Of a stretch of DNA of 8,601 nt, positions 1 through 6,013 are shown in pieces. Made by a program: the position numbers and the translations under genes. Source of the stretch: Planctomycetaceae bacterium (GTDB lineage Bacteria; Planctomycetota; Planctomycetia; Pirellulales; Pirellulaceae). The stretch spans positions 1 to 8,601 of the forward strand of contig DTSG01000436.1 in assembly GCA_012965455.1 (NCBI GenBank). Direction: 5' to 3'. A model generated the notes under the pieces. The model worked only from the letters and a program-made list of their open reading frames with translations. It made no database searches and was not told where the DNA came from. Within the stretch, counting starts at the first letter, position 1. Each line of letters opens with the position of its first letter.

Positions 1-1524
1 CAAAAATACGTCGACTTGAATTTCACGATCTCGGTACAACAGATTCCTGAGGAAGCGATATTCACGCGTTGGTCCACCAGCGATCAGGAGCACTCGGTTT
101 CGGCGTGTGACGATTTCAACCGTTCCGGACTTTTGGTTATCGCGAGGATTGTTGTCGTCTTTCGGAGGCTGAATCCGAACGATGTAGTCACGTTTTCCTT
201 CAAGGCTGTCGTCGGGATTAATCTCAAATTCTACTGGTCGAGTTTGACCGTCGCTGCCAAGATCCCACTGGGTCTGTTCTTCGACGGTGTTCTGTGACTC
301 ATCGTCAACGGCAATCCCTGCGGGTCGGCTAATCAGTTCAACGGTTACCGACGTGTTTTCAAACCCGAACGCTTGGATATATCCGGTAATTTTGAAGTTG
401 TCGCCCGGATAGACTCGCTGCGGTGCTTCCATGTCAACGATGCGGACATTCTTGGCTTGTTTATCACTGCCAATACCGATTGGATAGAGAGGGATTTGGA
501 ATCCACGTGCGACTCTAGCAGCGGCTTCGAGTGATTCGCCGGAATTGTTGCGGCCATCAGTATAAACGACGATACCAGCGATCGGCCCGCCGCGTTCTTT
601 GGTGACGAGATATTCAATCGCATCGCCTAGTCTGGTTTTCGTACCGCGCGGTGAAAGCGCGGATGCCCAATCAACATCTGGTAGATCGAACTCAGGATTA
701 GCAACATCGGGATTAGTGGAAACTTGGGTCAGATCGGGCGAAGTGATTCCTAGCGTGTCGGTGAAGGACAGTTCCGGATGCCGCAGATTCCCAACGCCGA
801 CAACAACGACTGCCGCAATAGCGAGGACTACACCGCTCAACAGCGACCAGGCACCTGTTTCGTTTTGTTGATTGTGTCGAGCGCGGAATAAGTAATACAG
901 CAGCGACAGAATTGCTACCGCAAGCAGTGCTAATCCGATTTGAACAAGTTTACGTACGTTGGCAACAACCTCGGCATTGAGTCCATTTGCTTGGCCTGTT
1001 GATTCTCGAGCAACTCGCGGGAAGGCAGCGATTTCCGTAGGTCGCACATCCTCTGAGAAACGATAGACGAGTACGTCATGCTTTTCTCTTAAGCCTTGAA
1101 TGGTTTCACCTTCGGCTAGTTCTTGGACCACGTGGGCAATTCGATTTACTTGTGTCTGATCACTGTCATCTCGAAGTCCCATACTTTGACTTGTATCCAC
1201 AAGTACATGCACGCGGGAATTCTTGACGATAGTTTCTTCGGTAAGTCGTTCCAAATTCAAGTAGAAGAATAGGATGCCGACAAGCGCAGCGACTCGCAAT
1301 AGGATCAAGGTAAAGGCCGTTGATTTGCGCAACTCGATCGCATCGCGGCGATACATCCACACAACGTAGGCGACCAATAATGCACAAATAAAAACCAACA
1401 GTAGCCAATGCCAAGCTTCGGTAAGTGCATGTATACGGGTAAACTGAAGTCGGGTTTGTTGCACTTGAGCGAACATGTTGGTCAGATCTAGGTTGTTGCG
1501 GAGGGAGTTCAGCAGAGTATTCAT
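1..1524 (-). CDS. Membrane-anchored VWA-domain protein, 3' end beyond the window (508 residues visible)
   Basis: The frame is open from an ATG at 1524 to the left edge, so the C-terminus is missing. Two N-terminal membrane helices (about 39-57 and 72-90) precede a VWA domain. Its MIDAS residues are visible: D110, S112 and S114 (DTSQSMG), T297 (GTKTRLGDAI) and D323 (YTDGRNN). The first MIDAS loop is separated from the other two by an insertion that contains two further membrane helices (about 194-213 and 227-245). A beta-sandwich-like stretch (about 360-472) follows, then RNRVLLIAGGPTREYRFL, the start of a glutamine-amidotransferase-like domain as in the upstream gene. The arginine-rich loops after helices 1 and 3 (YRRDAIELRK, FRARH) suggest those loops are cytoplasmic and the VWA parts external. 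The start is supported by a GGGAG ribosome site and an ATGA overlap with the upstream stop. It resembles VWA proteins encoded beside BatA-domain proteins in planctomycetes. The ligand and function are unknown. Confidence 0.9.
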   Translation of the reverse strand, partial: MNTLLNSLRNNLDLTNMFAQVQQTRLQFTRIHALTEAWHWLLLVFICALLVAYVVWMYRRDAIELRKSTAFTLILLRVAALVGILFFYLNLERLTEETIVKNSRVHVLVDTSQSMGLRDDSDQTQVNRIAHVVQELAEGETIQGLREKHDVLVYRFSEDVRPTEIAAFPRVARESTGQANGLNAEVVANVRKLVQIGLALLAVAILSLLYYLFRARHNQQNETGAWSLLSGVVLAIAAVVVVGVGNLRHPELSFTDTLGITSPDLTQVSTNPDVANPEFDLPDVDWASALSPRGTKTRLGDAIEYLVTKERGGPIAGIVVYTDGRNNSGESLEAAARVARGFQIPLYPIGIGSDKQAKNVRIVDMEAPQRVYPGDNFKITGYIQAFGFENTSVTVELISRPAGIAVDDESQNTVEEQTQWDLGSDGQTRPVEFEINPDDSLEGKRDYIVRIQPPKDDNNPRDNQKSGTVEIVTRRNRVLLIAGGPTREYRFLRNLLYRDREIQVDVFL

Positions 1525-3854
1525 GACTTACTCCCAACCACGGGGTGGTAACTAATGAGGTAGGCCAGGAATTGTTCGCCAAGTAATCCGGCTAGCAATA
1601 GCAACATGATCCAGAAACTCGCGGTTCCACCCGCTTGCTGAATCGCGCTTCCGAGGAAGTCATCAAGGTCATTGAGTTCGATACGGATAGGGTTCAAATT
1701 TGCGATTAGAGTTTGTCGATTGATGATCGTTGTATCACCTTCGTGGGATTCGACATTTAACGCGAATCGCTGTGCTTCGAAGTTGCCATCGGTTCGTTGG
1801 TAGATGACATCGTAGATTCCACTGGTGCCGGTTTTATCACGCTGTGACGACTGGTCTGGCTGGCCGAGATCAGCAGTCATAATCGGGGATTGCGGATCGA
1901 GTTGAGTGGCTTGCACCTGCTCAATTGGCCGCGTTGTTGGATCGTCGGACGGAGGTAGGAAGACAACGTCTTTGCGAAATTGAGAGATGTCCAGTGGTAT
2001 GCGAAGCGGCGAACCGACTTGACGCTGGTCAAGCAGACGTTGGTTGGAAGTTAGGTGCGCATGGAGTTTAAGCGTGACGACGACGAAACTTGGGTCTTGA
2101 CTCCAGTTATTCCAATCAGCACTCAGTGTGCTGAGAAAACTGACGACGCGTCCTTGGCCAAAGGTTTGCTCGACGGCGAATGGCTGTTGGTTGTGCAAGC
2201 GGCAAATGACACGGGCGGTTGAGTCATCGGCAGGTATCCATTGCGGATCTGCTTGAATATATTGGTCAATCTTAACTCGTCGAATCAGCGGGTTACGTTC
2301 GTTTAGAAAGAAATCAAAGATGGGGTGGTCTTGGATATCAAGATGTGGTGTGGTTTCGTCAAGTGGAGGCACAAGTAAGGCAGGACCGGCCAATCGTACT
2401 GGCAATAACCCCTGCCCTTCTTTGTAAAGTTGATCGTTATAAAATTGGATGTCCATCTGATCGCCCGCGAAAATTGCCAAGCCACCACCGGATTTCACAT
2501 ATTGTTCTAGGTTCGCGATTGCGTCGGCATCGAGTCGGGCCACATCCATCATGTAAATGGCACTATATTTCCCAAGTGCATCTGGTGTCGTGTCACGCAA
2601 GAACTCAACAGGTTGCACATCGGGAATGATCCCAGTATTTGTCAATTGGCTAGGACGAAACACACTCGTTAGAAAGTACTCATTTCGTTTTCCGGGTGAG
2701 CCATCAATTAGTAGCACATGGTCGCCGTCCGCAAAATCGAGCACTGCCCAGCGGCGATTATCCGCTAGTAATGAATCCTCTGGGAGTTGGGCATCGACCA
2801 CGTGTTGCCCACCCTCGGGGAAGAACACTTGGACGCGTTTGGTGACTGTCTCGCCCGGTTCAATGGCGTCAATGACGAGTAGTGGCAACTCGTCGATTTG
2901 GCCAACTAACGACGCTGGTTCGTTGGAATCGAGTTGACTGCGAGCATGGAATATCGAGCGTATTTGGACTTGTACTTTTGTGGCGACTTGCTTGCCGTAG
3001 TTGTGGACTTGCAAATGCATAAACAACGGGACGCCCGCGACCCGCGTGTCATCAGCCGGAGACAGTCCAATGATGGCTAAGTTATTCTCCGCCGCTGTGG
3101 CGCAGTCGACAAAATGAATTTCTTCGGATTCTCCTGAAATTACAGATAACGCCTCTTGGACTTGGGGGGTATCGCCCCATTCGTTTTTACGGAAGTCCGA
3201 GATGACATAGACGTTGCGATGTTGATCTGAATTCAGTGGCAGTAAGTGGTGTAGCATCTCTAATGCGGCGACCGGACTGGTGGCAAGTTGTGTGACTTGA
3301 ATTTCTTCTTGTCGGTCGGAAAGTTGGGTTGAAAAATTCGTGTCGACGTAGGCACCCGAAAAATCGGCTAGTTGTTGTGCTAATTGTTCGGCGGTTTCTG
3401 CAGTCGCGGTTACCGAGTTAATGTCAGCTCGGGAAAATCGTATTAGCGTGAAGCGTTGGTTGTTGAGTTGACTGGCACGCAGGCCGATGCGGTCGATGAT
3501 TTTTGAGGCAGTGTCAAAGGCCGACTGACCACTGGCCGTTTCTGACATGGAATAGCTATCGTCGAGTAATATGAAATGATGCGTTTCACGGCCGCCGAAC
3601 CGATTGAGCCAACTGCTTGCCGGGTCCCATTGTGCCAACATCGCAACGATAATCGCAACGATAAACATCCGCAGGAGGAGCAACAGTAATTGTTTTAGCC
3701 AGACCCAACGGCGATGCTTTTTGTAACTCGCTAACAAAAAATCCATGGCAGCCCACTCGACGCGACGATGCCGCATCATGTTGATCAAGTGGATCAACAG
3801 CGGGGCTAGGGCAATCAAAAAGCCCCACGTAAGTGCTTGGAAGGTAAAGTTCAT
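1521..3854 (-). CDS. BatA-domain / VWA / glutamine-amidotransferase-like membrane protein (777 aa)
   Basis: The N-terminus matches the BatA (aerotolerance regulator N-terminal) domain: helix 7-26, a basic loop (MMRHRRVEW, KKHRRWVWLK), then helix 56-74. A VWA domain follows, with MIDAS D98, S100 and S102 (LLDDSYSMS) and a later VYVISDFR strand ending at D220. A stretch at about 258-355 (LQVHNYGKQVATKVQVQI) looks like a CARDB-type beta-sandwich. Residues 376-500 resemble a class I glutamine-amidotransferase fold (DHVLLIDGSPG, then YVKSGGGLAIFAGDQMD). A C-terminal helix lies at 745-767. The only cysteines are C251 and C551, so this fold has no nucleophile and probably serves for binding. The basic loop after helix 1 argues for external VWA and amidotransferase-like domains. 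The gene starts 45 bp after the DUF58 stop and overlaps the next gene by 4 bp. I see no clear ribosome site before the ATG. The overall layout and length agree with planctomycete BatA-domain proteins as I know them. The function is unproven. Confidence 0.92.
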   Translation of the reverse strand: MNFTFQALTWGFLIALAPLLIHLINMMRHRRVEWAAMDFLLASYKKHRRWVWLKQLLLLLLRMFIVAIIVAMLAQWDPASSWLNRFGGRETHHFILLDDSYSMSETASGQSAFDTASKIIDRIGLRASQLNNQRFTLIRFSRADINSVTATAETAEQLAQQLADFSGAYVDTNFSTQLSDRQEEIQVTQLATSPVAALEMLHHLLPLNSDQHRNVYVISDFRKNEWGDTPQVQEALSVISGESEEIHFVDCATAAENNLAIIGLSPADDTRVAGVPLFMHLQVHNYGKQVATKVQVQIRSIFHARSQLDSNEPASLVGQIDELPLLVIDAIEPGETVTKRVQVFFPEGGQHVVDAQLPEDSLLADNRRWAVLDFADGDHVLLIDGSPGKRNEYFLTSVFRPSQLTNTGIIPDVQPVEFLRDTTPDALGKYSAIYMMDVARLDADAIANLEQYVKSGGGLAIFAGDQMDIQFYNDQLYKEGQGLLPVRLAGPALLVPPLDETTPHLDIQDHPIFDFFLNERNPLIRRVKIDQYIQADPQWIPADDSTARVICRLHNQQPFAVEQTFGQGRVVSFLSTLSADWNNWSQDPSFVVVTLKLHAHLTSNQRLLDQRQVGSPLRIPLDISQFRKDVVFLPPSDDPTTRPIEQVQATQLDPQSPIMTADLGQPDQSSQRDKTGTSGIYDVIYQRTDGNFEAQRFALNVESHEGDTTIINRQTLIANLNPIRIELNDLDDFLGSAIQQAGGTASFWIMLLLLAGLLGEQFLAYLISYHPVVGSKS
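1531..1535 (-). promoter_or_regulatory. Ribosome binding site of the second VWA gene
   Basis: GGGAG on the minus strand lies 6 nt before the ATG at 1524 and inside the last codons of the upstream gene. With the ATGA stop/start overlap it fixes the start and suggests translational coupling. It is the best-spaced Shine-Dalgarno-like site in the window. Confidence 0.6.
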
Positions 3855-3899
3855 TGGGTGAATAGCGTTGGATGTAAGGATGTATTTGGTGGAATGGGG

Positions 3900-4799
3900 T
3901 TAGCTGCGGTGATGGCCAAGGCGGCGACTGAGGTATTTAGCTAGTACGGCGTCAAGTGGGTCACTGGTGCGGATGAGGGCATAGTCAACTACATTGCTAG
4001 CGCACTGGCGGCGAACGTCAGTTAGGAATTCGTTCAGGGCTGCGAGGTATCCTTCGCGGAGGGCGCGGGGGTTGCAGTTGAGGAAATCATCTGATTCAAG
4101 ACCATCAAACCGCATGGCGCCGTTGAATTCAAAGTCTAGTTCATCGTCATCAAGTACATGGAAAACGAGAATATCATGGCCTCGTTGGCGTAGGAGTTTT
4201 AGCCCTTTTATCGTGCCTTCGGTGTCGCCGAGTAGATCAGAAATTAGCATGATCATGCCGCGGCGAGGTACCGTTTCTGCGACTTCTCGGAGGACTGCAT
4301 ACATGTCCGTTTTGTCGGAGGGCGATTGTGTGTCAAGGCTGTCAATGACGCTGTGAATGTGATTGCGTTTGCTGCGAATAGGTACTCGCATGCGTATCTT
4401 TTCGTCAAAGGTAATACATCCCACCGCATCTTGTTGCTGTAGCACAAGGTAGGAAAGACTCGCTGCGATGGTGGCAGCGTATTCAAATTTGTTTAATGGT
4501 CCGTTGCCATATTGCATGCTGTGCGAAACATCGACGACCATGGTACAGCGGAGATTAGTGTCTTCTTCGAATTGCTTTACCACTAGACGGTCTTGTCGGG
4601 CCCACACTTTCCAATCGACATGGCGCAGGTCGTCCCCCGGCACATATTCGCGGTGCTGTAGAAACTCCACCGATTGACCAAAATACGGGCTACGATGCAT
4701 GCCAGAGAGAAACCCCTCGACAATATGTCGTGCGCGAAGATCTAATCGTGTAATCCGGCGGATTGCTTCAGGATGCAAAAATCTTTTGGAATCGGGCAT
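3900..4799 (-). CDS. DUF58 domain protein, short soluble form with a VWA-like fold (299 aa)
   Basis: The DUF58 signature is clear at about 42-80: GQSVEFLQHREYVPGDDLRH, then VDWKVWARQDRLVVKQFEED. A VWA-like fold follows, with candidate MIDAS residues D90, S92 and S94 (VVDVSHSM), T164 (DKTDMYAVL) and D188 (LISDLLGD). The C-terminal VDYALIRTSDPLDAVLAKYL is typical of this subgroup. There is no signal peptide and no membrane helix. This differs from longer DUF58 proteins with N-terminal helices and points to a cytoplasmic protein. DUF58 proteins are regularly encoded directly after MoxR ATPases and are inferred to be their partners. The first 32 bp overlap the end of the ATPase gene. I keep this start because MPDSKRFLHPEAIRRITRLD belongs to the normal N-terminus and the next methionine (residue 34) would cut into it. 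No strong ribosome site is visible, so translation may depend on coupling to the upstream gene. Confidence 0.93.
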   Translation of the reverse strand: MPDSKRFLHPEAIRRITRLDLRARHIVEGFLSGMHRSPYFGQSVEFLQHREYVPGDDLRHVDWKVWARQDRLVVKQFEEDTNLRCTMVVDVSHSMQYGNGPLNKFEYAATIAASLSYLVLQQQDAVGCITFDEKIRMRVPIRSKRNHIHSVIDSLDTQSPSDKTDMYAVLREVAETVPRRGMIMLISDLLGDTEGTIKGLKLLRQRGHDILVFHVLDDDELDFEFNGAMRFDGLESDDFLNCNPRALREGYLAALNEFLTDVRRQCASNVVDYALIRTSDPLDAVLAKYLSRRLGHHRS

Positions 4800-5844
4800 C
4801 GTTCGTTAGTTCATCTTCTTTGCTGGGGGTGACTTCGATTAACTGTTCAATGATGTCATCAGAGGTCATGCCGTCACTCTCGGCGGCAAAATTAACTGTG
4901 ATACGGTGTCGTAATACGGGTTTGGCTAGTGCTTGGATATCTTCGGTGGCAACATGTGTGCGGCCATGCAGCAAGGCACGTGCTTTTCCACCGATAATCA
5001 AAAACTGCACGGCTCGAGGTCCGGCGCCCCAAGCAACGTTTTCGGTAATGAAATCGGGAATACCCTCGCGGCCGATACGAGTTTGGCGAACGAGTGACAA
5101 CGCGTAGCGAATGACGTGTTCACTGACAGGGACCTGTCGCACCGTTTGTTGTAGCGAAATGATTTCTTCGCCGGAAAGAATCGAATCAACCGCATCGGCT
5201 GGGCCGGCTGTGGTTTTCCGAGCAACTTCAAATTCCTCATCGAAATTAGGGTAGTCCACAAAAATCTTGAACATGAAGCGGTCTTGTTGGGCTTCTGGCA
5301 GCGGATAAGTTCCTTCTTGTTCGATCGGGTTTTGCGTTGCTAAAACAAAGAACGGTTGCGTTAGTTTGTGTCGTACACCGCCAACCGTGACTTGACGTTC
5401 TTGCATCGCTTCCAGTAGTGCTGCTTGGGTTTTGGGAGGTGTACGATTGATTTCGTCGGCCAAAATCATACTGCTGAAAATGGGACCTTCCAGAAATCGT
5501 CGTTCACGGGATCCAGTCGATTTATTTTCCTCGAGCACTTCTGTACCGGTAATGTCCGCAGGCATCAGGTCAGGTGTAAACTGAATTCGGCTAAAGGAAA
5601 GGCTAAGCGTATCAGCGAGTGTACTAATCAAGAGAGTCTTAGCTAGTCCAGGGACACCTTCCAGCAGACAATGGCCTTGGCTGAACATCGATATCAATAA
5701 TTCTTCAATGACATCTTGCTGTCCAATAATAACTCGGCTGAGTTGAGTGGTAATCTTTTCTCGAGCGTCCGCTAATTGTTTGACGGATTCTGAGTTAACG
5801 CCGATCGGTTGTTCCTGGTTGTCGCTTGCCATGATGTCGTTCAT
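4768..5844 (-). CDS. MoxR-family AAA+ ATPase (358 aa)
   Basis: All ATPase motifs are in place: Walker A GVPGLAKT (63-70; K69, T70), Walker B MILADEINR (D130, E131), sensor 1 ATQNP (169-173), an arginine-finger candidate in QQDRF (R189) and sensor 2 GAGPRA (R277). The segment LLEAMQERQVTVGG and the C-terminal lid domain with HVATEDIQALAKPVLRHRI are typical of the MoxR family, and the length is normal. The protein has no membrane helix and should be cytoplasmic. MoxR ATPases are thought to remodel or mature targets together with VWA partners, and three such partners follow directly. The reading starts at ATG 5844 (MNDIMASD). An internal ATG at 5832 is an alternative, because an AAGGA overlaps the first ATG and lies 11 nt before the second. 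The first possible domain residues come well after both, so the choice affects only four residues. Assignment to the family is secure; the substrate is unknown. Confidence 0.96.
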   Translation of the reverse strand: MNDIMASDNQEQPIGVNSESVKQLADAREKITTQLSRVIIGQQDVIEELLISMFSQGHCLLEGVPGLAKTLLISTLADTLSLSFSRIQFTPDLMPADITGTEVLEENKSTGSRERRFLEGPIFSSMILADEINRTPPKTQAALLEAMQERQVTVGGVRHKLTQPFFVLATQNPIEQEGTYPLPEAQQDRFMFKIFVDYPNFDEEFEVARKTTAGPADAVDSILSGEEIISLQQTVRQVPVSEHVIRYALSLVRQTRIGREGIPDFITENVAWGAGPRAVQFLIIGGKARALLHGRTHVATEDIQALAKPVLRHRITVNFAAESDGMTSDDIIEQLIEVTPSKEDELTNDARFQKIFAS

Positions 5845-5848
5845 CCTT
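5844..5848 (-). promoter_or_regulatory. Shine-Dalgarno-like AAGGA at the MoxR ATPase start
   Basis: AAGGA on the minus strand overlaps the first ATG (5844) and ends 11 nt before the second in-frame ATG (5832). If it works as a ribosome site, it favours the second start and a 354-residue protein. The spacing is longer than usual, so this is uncertain. Confidence 0.3.
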
Positions 5849-5903
5849 TGCGAGGCACTAAATGGAAGTGAAAATTAACATTGAAATTGGTAAATGAATC
5901 CAT

Positions 5904-5927
5904 ACAGGATACCCTGTTCATACCCTG
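5904..5927. repeat. Short direct and inverted repeats in the gap before the MoxR ATPase gene
   Basis: ATACCCTG occurs at 5909-5916 and again at 5920-5927, 11 bp apart start to start, about one helical turn. The first copy overlaps an inverted repeat ACAGG-ATAC-CCTGT (5904-5917). Both lie just downstream of the candidate promoter, where a repressor operator could sit. The repeats are short, and a chance 8-mer match in a 169-bp gap is not rare. The rest of the gap (5845-6013) shows no gene and no terminator-like hairpin. Confidence 0.25.
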
Positions 5928-5946
5928 CTTGACTAGCATTGCGCCA

Positions 5947-5975
5947 ATAATATTTTGCGGTGATTCTGTTGACAG
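5947..5975 (-). promoter_or_regulatory. Candidate sigma70-type promoter for the MoxR-DUF58-VWA gene set
   Basis: On the minus strand CTGTCA (5970-5975, four of six consensus positions) is followed after 17 nt by TATTAT (5947-5952, five of six). It is in the gap between the propeller gene and the ATPase gene. It would start a transcript near 5940 with a leader of roughly 95 nt. This is a match by eye only. Read-through from the propeller gene is also possible, since I see no terminator between them. Confidence 0.3.
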
Positions 5976-6013
5976 GAAGTAGCATGGCGACCGCACTCAC
6001 AACAGCTGCGATG

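Noticed and set aside
1166..1582. Minus-strand open frame of 138 codons across the junction of the two VWA genes
   Set aside because: It is out of frame with two well-supported genes, is rich in Cys and Arg as typical of shadow frames, and has no recognisable motif.
3855..3899. Separate promoter for the two VWA genes in the 45-bp gap
   Set aside because: No paired -35 and -10 boxes are recognisable; cotranscription with the ATPase and DUF58 genes is simpler.
5904..5917. ACAGG/CCTGT hairpin as a transcription terminator of the propeller gene
   Set aside because: The stem is only 5 bp and no T-run follows on the minus strand.
5919..5947. TTGGCG followed by GGTATG as a promoter
   Set aside because: The downstream box fits the -10 consensus poorly at a 17-nt spacing; CTGTCA with TATTAT slightly upstream fits better.
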